A stretch of DNA of 64,000 bases. It comes from Shewanella olleyana. Its GTDB lineage: Bacteria; Pseudomonadota; Gammaproteobacteria; Enterobacterales; Shewanellaceae. The notes beneath the pieces are model-generated. The model ran no database searches. It was not told the origin of the DNA and worked only from the letters and a program-made list of their open reading frames with translations. The position numbers were made by a program, and so were the translations under genes. Shown piece after piece: positions 1 through 8,640 of the stretch (positions are counted from its first letter, which is position 1; the number at the start of each line of letters is the position of its first letter). The stretch covers positions 1-64,000 of the forward strand of contig NZ_JAKILD010000007.1 of assembly GCF_023283825.1 (NCBI RefSeq). The letters are read 5' to 3'.

Positions 1-70
1 CATATTGTTGTGGACTAGGCTCTCGAAGCATGATGATAAACTTGGTTATTATCTGTACTTCTATTAGATC

Positions 71-99
71 AAAGCCCTAGACGAATGTCTAGGGCTTTG
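71..99. terminator. Hairpin, possible terminator
   Basis: Perfect 12-bp inverted repeat AAAGCCCTAGAC / GTCTAGGGCTTT around a GAAT loop. It is followed only by TTTG, so on the + strand it is a weak terminator by itself; a stronger hairpin follows 12 nt later. The 70 bases before it show no gene I recognise. The pair probably ends a transcript entering from the left of the window. Confidence 0.6.
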
Positions 100-110
100 T
101 CAGCAGTCTG

Positions 111-135
111 AGGCTTCCTAAGGAAGCCTTTTTTA
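111..135 (+). terminator. Intrinsic terminator
   Basis: AGGCTTCC and GGAAGCCT form a tight hairpin directly followed by six T residues on the + strand. It is the second of two stacked hairpins and would stop + strand transcription before it runs antisense into the small gene at 190-489. Confidence 0.75.
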
Positions 136-189
136 AATGCGTTAAATCGTTTTCCTGATATTAACCTGTGCCAAAACTTTATCGGTACA

Positions 190-489
190 CTATTCAACTT
201 CTGCAGCATTTTCTGCGGCGGCATTGGCTGAAATTTGTTTTCTATCAAAATTATCATTCAGTAAAATCAAATCAGCAATTGCGGCTCTTAACTTCACCGA
301 GGCAGGCGCTTTTTTGGTCGTTCTTTGGCTCAGAGATTCTCGTAATAATACGACTTCTAATAATTTCTCGAGTGATTCACTATCTTTGATGTCTAAAGGC
401 GGGAGTTTTTTATCTGCGGCTTGACTGTATTTATCATATTCGGCGATAAGTGATTCAATCGCTTCATCAACTCTTGCGGTCTTTTCCAT
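190..489 (-). CDS. Small acidic hypothetical protein
   Basis: A 99-residue protein I do not recognise. It begins with an acidic helical segment (MEKTARVDEAIESLIAEYDK), has a lysine/proline stretch near residue 25-32, a basic patch near residue 55-60 (QRTTKKAP), and an alanine-rich acidic tail. There is no signal peptide or membrane segment, so it is probably cytoplasmic. A GGAGCAGGG stretch lies just upstream of the ATG at 489, which supports translation. It stands alone, with stacked hairpins beyond its 3' end. The overlapping + strand frames are less protein-like. Its function is unknown; a conserved genus-level small protein is the most I can say. Confidence 0.6.
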   Translation of the reverse strand: MEKTARVDEAIESLIAEYDKYSQAADKKLPPLDIKDSESLEKLLEVVLLRESLSQRTTKKAPASVKLRAAIADLILLNDNFDRKQISANAAAENAAEVE

Positions 490-649
490 ATTAGCACCCT
501 GCTCCGTTATATATTTTGCATCCTATAACTGAACCTATAACACAGTCGTCTGAGATACAAGTTTTCTTCAAGCTTGCTAATAAGTAAGTATTGAAATTAA
601 GACAGATTTTTCAGCGATAACTAATGATATTAGATGATCAAAAGCAATA

Positions 650-690
650 AAAAAGCGCCTTAATTATAATATATAGTAATTAGGCGCTTT
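650..690 (-). terminator. Terminator of gnd
   Basis: AAAGCGCC and GGCGCTTT form the base of a hairpin extended by TAATTA / TAATTA; A-runs on the left give the T-run required on the minus strand. It lies about 65 nt beyond the gnd stop. A short GGTGCT micro-repeat (about four units, 700-726) lies between the two. Confidence 0.7.
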
Positions 691-755
691 ATTCTTTTCT
701 CACTGCTGGTGCTGGTGCTGGTGCTAGTAACCGACTTCAGCAAATTAAAGGAAAT

Positions 756-2285
756 CTACACTTTAGATAAAGTACGCTCTTTAGCGCTCCAATCTAAATG
801 GTACTTTTCACCGGCAGGCTTATCGGTACGTTCAAATGTATGTGCGCCGAAAAAATCACGCTGACCTTGAAGTAAGTTGGCCGGTAACGTTTCACTACGG
901 TAACTATCGTAATACGCCACAGCAGAGCTAATACACGGTGCTGGAATGCCTTGCATTACTGACGCTGCTACCGTCTTGCGCCAATTCATATGCTTAGCTG
1001 ATAAACTGTCACTGAAGGTTTGCGCCATCAGTAAGTTAGGAAGCGCTGCATCATCTTGATAAGCTTTGGTAATTGACTGTAAGAAAGTCGCACGTATGAT
1101 ACAACCTGCACGCCAAATCTTAGCAATTTCAGCAAAATCTAACGACCAATTTTGCTCTTTTGCAGCCATAGCCATTAATTGGAAACCTTGTGCGTAGCAA
1201 CACACTTTGGCGCAATACAATGCATCTTCAAGGTTGGCAATAAACTCCGCTTTTTCAGCATCGTTAAGTGCAACTTTAGCTGGACCTGCAAGCTTTGAGC
1301 TTAAGTTAACTCGTAAATCTTTTTGTGTGCTCACAGCACGTGCATAGACAGCTTCTGCAATCGTTGGCGCTGGGCAACCAATTTGTAAACTGCTCACAGC
1401 AGTCCACAATCCAGTGCCTTTCTGGCCTGCTTTATCTAATATCATTTCAACCAGAGGTTGACCCGTTAACGGATCATCTTGTTGTAAAACCTCTGCACTG
1501 ATTTCCATCAAGTAGCTGTTTAGGCTACCTTGATTCCAACCATGGAAAATATCACCAATTTCATGAGCAGTTAAACCTAAACCATCATGAAGTAACTGAT
1601 AAGCTTCGCAAATCAATTGCATATCGGCATATTCAATACCGTTATGTACCATTTTTACATAATGACCAGAACCAGCTGGACCAATATATGTGGTACATGG
1701 CTCGCCTTCAGTGACTGGGTTGCCAGGCTCGAAGCGTTCAATGGGTAAACCTGTTTCAGGGTCGACTTTAGCCGCCATGGCTTTCCATACAGGCGCAACA
1801 TATTGCCATGCATCTTTGTCGCCACTCGGCATGAGCGATGGGCCAAAGCGCGCACCAACTTCACCACCAGAAACAGCTGAACTAAAGAACACAAACTTGC
1901 CTTTAAAGCGCGCTTCACGTTCAACGGTATCAGTCCATAAACTGTTACCTGTATCAACAATAATATCGTCAGATTCGATACCAGCATCAATTAAAGCATT
2001 ACACACACCATCAACTGGCCCACCAGCAGGAACAGATAGAACGATGACGCGGGGTTTAGCCAGAGAGTCGAGCATTTCGGTAAGATTATTACAACCAAGC
2101 ATTCGGGGGGCTTTGTCGGCTTTTCTTTCCGCTTGTTCTTGATTAATAGCAGCATTTACTTTTTCACTGTCAAGATCAAAAGCGGCCACCAGGTAGCCAT
2201 TATCAGCTATGTTTAACGCGAGATTTTTGCCCATTACACCGAGGCCGATAACACCGATGTCAGAACGAAATGGTAGGGTATTCAT
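756..2285 (-). CDS. gnd: 6-phosphogluconate dehydrogenase, decarboxylating
   Basis: Oxidises and decarboxylates 6-phosphogluconate to ribulose 5-phosphate with NADP+ in the oxidative pentose phosphate pathway (cytoplasm). The N-terminus carries the Rossmann motif VIGLGVMGKNLA. The central helical part has the family signature DKAGQKGTGLWT, and the C-terminal domain is complete. At 509 residues it is slightly longer than the usual 470-480. I chose the ATG at 2285 (MNTLPFRSDIGVIG) over an in-frame ATG 16 codons upstream: it has a GGAAA-type ribosome site and the upstream residues are not family-like. It is a single-gene unit, divergent from the LysR gene, and no other pentose phosphate gene is adjacent. 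Confidence 0.96.
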   Translation of the reverse strand: MNTLPFRSDIGVIGLGVMGKNLALNIADNGYLVAAFDLDSEKVNAAINQEQAERKADKAPRMLGCNNLTEMLDSLAKPRVIVLSVPAGGPVDGVCNALIDAGIESDDIIVDTGNSLWTDTVEREARFKGKFVFFSSAVSGGEVGARFGPSLMPSGDKDAWQYVAPVWKAMAAKVDPETGLPIERFEPGNPVTEGEPCTTYIGPAGSGHYVKMVHNGIEYADMQLICEAYQLLHDGLGLTAHEIGDIFHGWNQGSLNSYLMEISAEVLQQDDPLTGQPLVEMILDKAGQKGTGLWTAVSSLQIGCPAPTIAEAVYARAVSTQKDLRVNLSSKLAGPAKVALNDAEKAEFIANLEDALYCAKVCCYAQGFQLMAMAAKEQNWSLDFAEIAKIWRAGCIIRATFLQSITKAYQDDAALPNLLMAQTFSDSLSAKHMNWRKTVAASVMQGIPAPCISSAVAYYDSYRSETLPANLLQGQRDFFGAHTFERTDKPAGEKYHLDWSAKERTLSKV

Positions 2286-2691
2286 TATTATTTTCCAAAG
2301 GTCACAGAGATTAATCGCGCGTAGCGAATCCATTTGAAGGGGGATTATACGGATTTATGTAACAAAATTACAGTCGCAATATGTGTACACACTATTGCTG
2401 AAATAGGAAAACAAGCATTAAACAAGTTATATCTAATAAACACAGTAAGTTATTAAACAGTAAGTTAGTAAAGAAGGCTCATTAGTTCTAATAAGAAAAT
2501 ATAACAAAGGCATTATGGGTATTTTGTAAAACTTTAATCTGATATTCCCTAATACTATTCGTGAGTTAACATTTCAACCGTATAAGTCATACAAAAGCGT
2601 GATTGAAGTACAAATTTTATCATTTCGCACTCCTAAAGTACCTCTAAATTGGTACATTAACTGCAACGTTAATCCATAATAAGCGTGAATA
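2286..2691. other. Intergenic region between gnd and LysR gene
   Basis: About 400 AT-rich bases between two divergent genes. They must contain both promoters. I see no strong palindrome, repeat or hairpin that would identify an operator. Confidence 0.5.
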
Positions 2692-3702
2692 ATGATCCCT
2701 ACAACGACACAAGAAAGGCTGCTTAACCTCGACTATATGACCTTGTTAGTGTTCTTAAGGTTGTACGAATTTCAAAGCGGAAAACTAACTGCTGAATCAT
2801 TTAACGTTCCTCAATCAAAAATAAGTCGCTGTTTATCACGACTCAGAGATGCCTTCGATGACCCACTGTTTGTAAAAAAAGTCTCGGGTCTTGAGATAAC
2901 GGATAAATCTCAGCGCTTATACCCTATTCTAAAAAGAATCGAAATTAACCATATCGATCTTGCCCAAGAAATTGATAAAAGTATCGATAGTCTTGATAAC
3001 GACATCACCATTCACGCACCATCTGGTTTCACCAATGGAATTTTAAGAAAACTCTATAATTGCCAATGTAATAATGCATGCGGTCAAACATGTGTGAAAT
3101 CTGCTGTACTTCAAGATAATGGTCCAAATGATGAAGAAATGCTGCTGAATAATCAGTGTGATGTTGTCATTACTTGTAACCCATCTATTCATGTCGGCAT
3201 CCAAAGCACAAAGATCTGTGAAGTCACAGACACCTTTGTTGTTGCCAGACAAGACCATCCGATTTGGGACGAAATTTATAAGCCCATTCTCGATAGAGTG
3301 CTAAATTATCCCGTGATCCTTACAGAGGTTTTACACTTTAATAGTGAACTTGCAGCGACGCCGTTAAAACAATTTGCTGATGGTAGAACACGCGATTTAA
3401 AAGTGGCAGCCAAAACCAATAATCTCAATGAGATTTCTGACTTTTTGACTGGCACCGATGCCATTACGTTAGTGGTATCTCAAGGCGCTGTTGATTACCT
3501 AACGCATGATGACTCAATTCGAGCACAAATAGTGCCAAGAGCCGAACGCGCTGAACTGATGCGTAATAAGCCAAATATGACCTTGTATATGCAAACTCGC
3601 AAAACTGAGCGAAAGCTAACGGACTGCGTTAAAAGCAAACTCGCTGAACTCATTACAACAGGTGCAAATGGTTGTATTAAAGCCTGTCAGTACGAACGCT
3701 AA
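2692..3702 (+). CDS. LysR-family transcriptional regulator with Cys cluster
   Basis: A 336-residue DNA-binding regulator. The N-terminal winged helix-turn-helix is typical of LysR proteins (residues about 12-75: FLRLYEFQSGKLTAESF, then PQSKISRCLSRLRDAF and DPLFVKK). It is followed by a linker helix and a periplasmic-binding-like effector domain. An unusual feature is four cysteines at residues 124, 126, 130 and 134 (spacing CxCx3Cx3C) near the start of the effector domain, plus two more near the C-terminus (GCIKACQ). These could bind metal or sense redox state; that is inference. It is divergent from gnd, which is a possible but unproven target. Confidence 0.85.
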   Translation: MIPTTTQERLLNLDYMTLLVFLRLYEFQSGKLTAESFNVPQSKISRCLSRLRDAFDDPLFVKKVSGLEITDKSQRLYPILKRIEINHIDLAQEIDKSIDSLDNDITIHAPSGFTNGILRKLYNCQCNNACGQTCVKSAVLQDNGPNDEEMLLNNQCDVVITCNPSIHVGIQSTKICEVTDTFVVARQDHPIWDEIYKPILDRVLNYPVILTEVLHFNSELAATPLKQFADGRTRDLKVAAKTNNLNEISDFLTGTDAITLVVSQGAVDYLTHDDSIRAQIVPRAERAELMRNKPNMTLYMQTRKTERKLTDCVKSKLAELITTGANGCIKACQYER

Positions 3703-3727
3703 TAACTAACCAAGCCAAAACAAAACA

Positions 3728-3755
3728 ATACCAGCCATATTAAGTTGGTTGGTAT
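3728..3755 (+). terminator. Possible terminator after LysR gene
   Basis: ATACCAGCCA pairs with TGGTTGGTAT (one G-U pair), followed by the pyrimidine tract CTCTTCTTTC rather than a clean T-run. It lies 26 nt after the stop of the LysR gene. Confidence 0.45.
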
Positions 3756-3988
3756 CTCTTCTTTCAGTTCATTAAACTCACTTCCTACAGCACAAATACT
3801 CTATTAAATAATTCACTTATTTGACTCCATTCTCAATTGCCCGCAAGATAATTTAAGTTATTGCTCTGATTTTTCATAAGTAACACTTTGAATTGTGTAA
3901 TGACATTCGGCTACAACTACAACTATTAAGTACAGCTACAGCCAAAATAAAAAACGACTCATACTCAATTGTTAAGAATGGAATCAAG

Positions 3989-4738
3989 ATGCACAGACAA
4001 AATATCATCATTACTGGCGCAAGCTCGGGCTTAGGGCAAGGGATGGCACTTGAATACGCTAAGCAAGGTTCAAACTTAGGCTTGTGTGCGAGACGCACCG
4101 ATCGTTTAGAAGAACTTAAAACTCAAATAAACCAAGCTTACCCTAATGTGACGGTGTTGATATTGGCGTTAGATGTTAATGACCACCAGCAGGTTTTCGA
4201 GGTCTTTGAGCAGTTCAATACGAAAATGGGCAGTGTTGATAGAGTGATCGTTAATGCGGGTATGGGTAAAGGTGGCTCAATTGGTACAGGATTATTTGAA
4301 GCCAATAAACAAACTGCACAAACTAACTTTGTCGCGGCATTAGCCCAATGTGAAGCGGCGATGCAGATTTTCAGACAACAGAACTATGGTCATCTGGTCA
4401 CGGTTTCATCTATCAGTGCCTTACGCGGGTTTAGACGCGCAATGACCGTCTACGCAGCCACCAAAGCAGGATTGTCATCGTTAACGGAAGGGATTCGATT
4501 AGATGTAATGAATACCCCTATAAACGTCACTTGCGTTCACCCAGGCTATATTAAAACAGAAATAAACGATCACGCGGATGGCGCACCATTTATGGTGGAT
4601 GCTGAAACAGGTTGTCGGGCTATGGCAAATGCTATCAATAAAGAGCGAGCTAACTGCTATGTGCCAAGTTATCCATGGGCGTTTATCCAGCTAATACTGC
4701 GAGTTTTACCTGATAAACTTTTGCGAAAAATGAGTTAA
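3989..4738 (+). CDS. Short-chain dehydrogenase/reductase
   Basis: A 249-residue NAD(P)-dependent oxidoreductase of the classical SDR family. The cofactor motif TGASSGLGQG is at residues 9-18 and the NAG motif at 89-91. The catalytic set is Asn113, Ser140/141, Tyr155 and Lys159 (TVYAATKAG). The PG motif follows (HPGYIKTEI). A basic pair (CARRTDR, residues 33-39) after the second strand suggests preference for NADP(H). I use the ATG at 3989, preceded by GGAATCAAG, because the 32 extra codons upstream are not SDR-like. The substrate cannot be read from the sequence. It is a single gene and shares a bidirectional terminator with the convergent gene at 4885. Confidence 0.9.
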   Translation: MHRQNIIITGASSGLGQGMALEYAKQGSNLGLCARRTDRLEELKTQINQAYPNVTVLILALDVNDHQQVFEVFEQFNTKMGSVDRVIVNAGMGKGGSIGTGLFEANKQTAQTNFVAALAQCEAAMQIFRQQNYGHLVTVSSISALRGFRRAMTVYAATKAGLSSLTEGIRLDVMNTPINVTCVHPGYIKTEINDHADGAPFMVDAETGCRAMANAINKERANCYVPSYPWAFIQLILRVLPDKLLRKMS

Positions 4739-4841
4739 ATAAGCAACAACTCGCTGCTTTAACAAACTAAAACCAACCTATATCGTTCAATAAATAATTT
4801 GATACCGGTTCATCTAAAATAATAAAAAACACATAAAAAAA

Positions 4842-4866
4842 GAGAAGCTAATAGCTTCTCCTTTTA
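4842..4866. terminator. Bidirectional terminator
   Basis: GAGAAGCT and AGCTTCTC form a hairpin, with an A-run on the left and CTTTT on the right. It can serve both the SDR gene (+) and the small membrane protein gene (-), which converge here. Confidence 0.75.
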
Positions 4867-4884
4867 GTAATTGATTTCAAAAAC

Positions 4885-5361
4885 TCACTTAAGCTCGGTA
4901 ATATTGATTGAACCTTTACCGTAAGTTGGGTGACCTTTTTGCTGCTCTTCAGGCAATTGATTAATACAATAATTGATATAAAAGATATTCAGCACCACAG
5001 TGAAAAATTTGTTCATTTTGAAATCAATACCGAAATTCACGTGGGCATAATCTTGCAACGCTGCCCGCGCTCTGAATGACCAAAATACGTATAAGAAAAA
5101 AGCTGCGGTTAATAACAAGGTCCCTATCGCCCCGATAAAGCCGAATTCGCTATGGGATAACACCCCACCAAAACCAAAACATACAGCAATAGAAAGTACA
5201 AACGAATCATCTGCGGTACGAATTGAGGTGATCTCATCCATTTTAGGATATTTAGCAAACAGCCAAATGATCGGATATATCCCACCAGTAAATACCGTTA
5301 ACCAAAAGAGTCGGCTAGTTTTTGTATTAATCTTTTCAGGTAATTCTTTAATGTTGTTCAT
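4885..5361 (-). CDS. Small integral membrane protein (DUF4234-like)
   Basis: A 158-residue protein with about three hydrophobic segments: residues about 17-37 (LFWLTVFTGGIYPIIWLFAK), 52-85 (VLSIAVCFGFGG then IGAIGTLLLTAAF), and 120-135 (FFTVVLNIFYINYCI). The first segment, with a TxGIYPIIWL pattern, resembles DUF4234-type membrane proteins of unknown role. The C-terminus is hydrophilic (LPEEQQKGH). It is probably in the inner membrane. It is convergent with the SDR gene and is not in an evident operon. Confidence 0.7.
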   Translation of the reverse strand: MNNIKELPEKINTKTSRLFWLTVFTGGIYPIIWLFAKYPKMDEITSIRTADDSFVLSIAVCFGFGGVLSHSEFGFIGAIGTLLLTAAFFLYVFWSFRARAALQDYAHVNFGIDFKMNKFFTVVLNIFYINYCINQLPEEQQKGHPTYGKGSINITELK

Positions 5362-5566
5362 AAACGTAGATCAAGCCTTTGTCTTTTTACTGATTAAAAA
5401 TAACGGGTCAACTATTTTGGTTAACAGTATCGATTATAAGATAAAAATCGCAGAAGTTTGATTAAATAACACTATAAATCAGCACTTAACTCCCATTTTA
5501 GACCAAATACACACCATATCCAGCTCATTAACCACAATCTTTAACAGTAAACCCTAATAAACAAAA

Positions 5567-5586
5567 AACGAGCCTTCTGGCTCGTT
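5567..5586 (-). terminator. Terminator of acyl-CoA synthetase gene
   Basis: AACGAGCC and GGCTCGTT pair around a TTCT loop. On the minus strand the stem is followed by a run of six T residues. It lies 43 nt after the stop at 5629. Confidence 0.85.
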
Positions 5587-5628
5587 TTAGGTAATTAAAT
5601 ATTTAACTAGGTTGCTGATAAAGATTTG

Positions 5629-7548
5629 CTAAACCGTAAGCTCCTTAGTGAGCGAGTCAGCGTATCCCATTTTCGTTAACGCACTGCGGACAATATCCAA
5701 TGTCATTGGATCTTCAATTGTCGCAGGTACAGTGTACTCATTGTTATCAGCAATCTTACGCATGGTGGCACGTAATATTTTACCTGAGCGGGTTTTAGGT
5801 AATTTTTGTACCGCGCTGACCAATCTAAATGAAGCTACGGGGCCAATTTCATGGCGTACTAATGCCAGCAGCTCTTTATATAGTTGTTCATCCGATAAGT
5901 TAACCCCATTTTTGAGCACCACTAACCCAAGTGGCACTTGGCCTTTAAGCTTATCCTGTACCCCAATCACAGCTGCTTCAGCAACCGCATCATGCTGACA
6001 TAACACCTCTTCAAAGCGCCCAGTGGATAATCGATGACCCGCGACATTAATGATGTCATCAATACGACTCATAATATAAAGGTAACCATCCTCATCGATA
6101 TAGCCCGCATCACCCGTTAAGTAATATCCGTCATACATAGATAAATAGCTGTCCACATAACGAGCGTCATTATTCCAAAGCGTGGTGAGATTACCCGGTG
6201 GTAATGGCAGTTTAATCACCACATTACCACTTTCATTGGCAGGCACTTGATCGCCCATGGCATCGAGTACTTCGACCTGATAACCAGGAACAGGTCTTGC
6301 GGGCGATCCCGCTTTAACTTCAATCGGATCAACGCCCATTAAGTTAGCAGCGACTGGCCAGCCAGTTTCTGTTTGCCACCAATGATCGATAACAGGCTTG
6401 TTAAGTTTATCTTGCGCCCAATAAAGGGTATCTGGATCGCAACGCTCTCCCGCCAAAAAGACTTGTCCTAAACAAGATAAATTAACGCCTTTAAGGAGTT
6501 CGCCATTGGGATCTTCACGTTTAATGGCTCTGATAGCCGTCGGGGCAGTAAAAAAGCTTTTCACATTATAGTTTTCAATAATACGCCAAAATGCACCCGC
6601 ATCTGGCGTGCCTACAGGCTTACCTTCATACATTAATGTGGTAGCGCCAGCCATTAATGGCCCATAAACAATGTAAGAATGACCAACGACCCAGCCCACA
6701 TCCGATGCTGCCCAAAATACATCCCCAGCTTCGATATTATAAATATGCTTCATTGACCACGTCATGGCGACAGCGTGACCACCATTGTCTCGCACCACGC
6801 CTTTTGGTTGCCCTGTGGTGCCTGAGGTATACAGCACGTACAAAGGATGAGTTGACTCCACAGGCACACAATCAACAAAGGGTGCATCTGCAATTGAAGC
6901 CTGCCAGTCAGCATCTCTCACTGGTTGCATCTCAGCAGTGTATTGAGGACGATTTAAAATAACGCAGTGATTCACTTTGTGGCTTGCCTGTTCTAGCGCT
7001 TCATCTAACAAAGGTTTGTATTTCACGACCCCCGAAGGCTCGATACCACATGACGCTGACAAAACTAATTTAGGTTTAGCATCGTTAATTCGTGTGGCTA
7101 ACTCATTGGCCGCAAAGCCACCAAATACCACAGAATGAATAGCACCAATACGAGCACACGCTAACATGGCATAAGCAGTTTCTGGCACCATAGGCATATA
7201 AATCACCACCCTATCGCCCTTTTCAATGCCAATAGATTGCATGTAACCCGCTAAACGACTGACCTGAGAAAGTAACTCTTGATAGCTAATACTGTATTGA
7301 TTTTGAGTGACTGGACTCACATATTCGATGGCGATTCGATCGCCATGTCCCGCCTCAACATGCCTGTCTACAGCATTGAAACAGGTGTTCATTTTACCGC
7401 CTGCAAACCACTGATAAAACGGCGCATTCGATTCATCCAACACTTGTTCAAACGGTGTATACCATGTCACAGCTTGTGCGGCTTGCTGCCAAAACCCTTG
7501 CTTATCTTGCAAAGATTGCTGATGCATTTGCTTTCCTAATCCAGCCAT
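5629..7548 (-). CDS. prpE: Short-chain acyl-CoA synthetase (propionyl/acetyl-CoA synthetase type)
   Basis: A 639-residue AMP-forming acyl-CoA ligase that activates a short carboxylic acid with ATP and CoA. The adenylate-forming core motif YTSGTTGQPKGVV is present. So are the N-terminal ACS-type region (FYQWFAGGKMNTCFNAVDRH), the YLTGDAGYIDEDGY segment and the C-terminal catalytic lysine motif TRSGKILRATMRK. The sequence is closer to the PrpE/ACSS3 branch than to Acs, hence the symbol, but the substrate is inferred. It lies divergent from liuR with a LiuR-like box between them, so it may handle acids from branched-chain amino acid breakdown. The ATG at 7548 is chosen because GGGGAG sits 6 nt upstream; the TTG two codons earlier has no spacing left. 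Confidence 0.88.
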   Translation of the reverse strand: MAGLGKQMHQQSLQDKQGFWQQAAQAVTWYTPFEQVLDESNAPFYQWFAGGKMNTCFNAVDRHVEAGHGDRIAIEYVSPVTQNQYSISYQELLSQVSRLAGYMQSIGIEKGDRVVIYMPMVPETAYAMLACARIGAIHSVVFGGFAANELATRINDAKPKLVLSASCGIEPSGVVKYKPLLDEALEQASHKVNHCVILNRPQYTAEMQPVRDADWQASIADAPFVDCVPVESTHPLYVLYTSGTTGQPKGVVRDNGGHAVAMTWSMKHIYNIEAGDVFWAASDVGWVVGHSYIVYGPLMAGATTLMYEGKPVGTPDAGAFWRIIENYNVKSFFTAPTAIRAIKREDPNGELLKGVNLSCLGQVFLAGERCDPDTLYWAQDKLNKPVIDHWWQTETGWPVAANLMGVDPIEVKAGSPARPVPGYQVEVLDAMGDQVPANESGNVVIKLPLPPGNLTTLWNNDARYVDSYLSMYDGYYLTGDAGYIDEDGYLYIMSRIDDIINVAGHRLSTGRFEEVLCQHDAVAEAAVIGVQDKLKGQVPLGLVVLKNGVNLSDEQLYKELLALVRHEIGPVASFRLVSAVQKLPKTRSGKILRATMRKIADNNEYTVPATIEDPMTLDIVRSALTKMGYADSLTKELTV

Positions 7549-7874
7549 CTTCAACTCCCCTGTATCATGCTTGTAAGTTAATCTTTAATCACAACGATTA
7601 TTTTTATTTCATTATGGCGTGGTTAAAAAATAAACCCCATTAGACCAAGGGATATAGCTTTTAGCTCACCCAAAACCAGCTACTTTGACATAAACTCAAC
7701 AGCTAACGCATTGAAATTAAAACACTCGTATAAATTTTCATAACCAACAATCAGTGATAGCTGATATACTATGACAGCTTAATCACAGGCACTTTTGTAG
7801 AATTATCACCTCAATTGGCAAGCTCGATTTACAATAATCTCAGTCAAAAAACCAATTCCAAACTGGCATCAAAC

Positions 7875-7890
7875 TTTACCTTTACGTAAA
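7875..7890. promoter_or_regulatory. Putative LiuR operator
   Basis: The imperfect palindrome TTTACCTTTACGTAAA is centred about 50 nt upstream of the liuR ATG and lies in the region shared with the divergent synthetase gene. LiuR, a MerR-type regulator, is known in gammaproteobacteria to bind palindromes built around ACGT half-sites. A similar box precedes etfB (38553). The assignment to LiuR is inferred from position and resemblance. Confidence 0.55.
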
Positions 7891-7932
7891 CTTCATATAT
7901 CTTGCATCAAAAGACGTACTTTTGGTGAAACG

Positions 7933-8328
7933 ATGAGCGCAAACTTGAACCCACAATCCACATATTCAATCAGTGATTTATCAAAAGAATTTGATATCAC
8001 CACACGAAGTATTCGTTTCTACGAAGACCAAGGGCTTATTAAGCCTAAACGCCGTGGGCAAACCCGTATTTACAGTCTAAAAGACCGTGTACGTTTAAAG
8101 CTAATTTTGCGCGGTAAACGCTTAGGGTTTTCATTAGCTGAAACCCGTCGTTTGTTTGAACTGTACGATGCTGATAAAAGCAGTACATCACAACTTCATA
8201 CCATGCTTGATTTAGTTGAAGAAAAGAAAGCATCACTGCAACAGCAAATGGACGATATTAAAGTGGTACTAATGGAGCTCAATTCTGCAGAGCAGCAATG
8301 TCGCGCGGCACTTGAGCAAGAAAAGTAA
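7933..8328 (+). CDS. liuR: MerR-family regulator of leucine catabolism
   Basis: A 131-residue MerR-type repressor or activator. The N-terminal winged HTH spans about residues 11-80 (YSISDLSKEFDITTRSIRFY, then EDQGLIKPKR, typical of the family). It is followed by a long dimerisation coiled coil (residues about 90-130). No cysteine metal-binding loop is present, in keeping with the acyl-CoA-responsive LiuR type rather than metal sensors. It is the first gene before liuA on the same strand, separated by 312 nt, and has an ACGT palindrome in its own upstream region, so autoregulation is likely. The position and family make the LiuR call secure; the ligand is known only from the family. Confidence 0.93.
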   Translation: MSANLNPQSTYSISDLSKEFDITTRSIRFYEDQGLIKPKRRGQTRIYSLKDRVRLKLILRGKRLGFSLAETRRLFELYDADKSSTSQLHTMLDLVEEKKASLQQQMDDIKVVLMELNSAEQQCRAALEQEK

Positions 8329-8508
8329 TCACTGAACGTGTTAGACCCATTGGAAAGTACAAAGTAGAAAATAAAACTACAACAATAAAAAAGCAGTAAG
8401 TTCAAATAGCTAAACTCATCGACGCTTTTGGCCTTACGCAGTAAAAATAAGCATTTAGTCAAAAATAAGCACTAAAGCTTAATAGTAGAAAACCGTCACA
8501 TCATAAAA

Positions 8509-8543
8509 GGTAAGCATTGGGTCACTAAGAATCCAAGCTTACC
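8509..8543 (+). other. Hairpin in liuR-liuA spacer
   Basis: GGTAAGC-A-TTGG pairs with CCAA-GCTTACC around a 12-nt loop, about 100 nt before the liuA start. There is no T-run, so it is probably not a terminator. It may be a 5' leader structure of the liuA mRNA or a protein site. The remainder of the 312-nt spacer is AT-rich without other clear signals. Confidence 0.4.
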
Positions 8544-8640
8544 AATGTTAGCAATAACAGTTAGACCATAAAAATTATAAGCCAAAGAAACAACATAGTT
8601 TCACGGCAGCAGTAACCTATATTCAACAGGACACAAGACA

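Noticed and set aside
1..70. End of an rRNA or tRNA gene before the stacked hairpins
   Set aside because: The first 70 bases do not show 5S rRNA or tRNA features that I can recognise; the upstream gene is out of view.
1655..2142. Frames of 111 and 150 residues within gnd
   Set aside because: They are shadow frames of a conserved enzyme gene.
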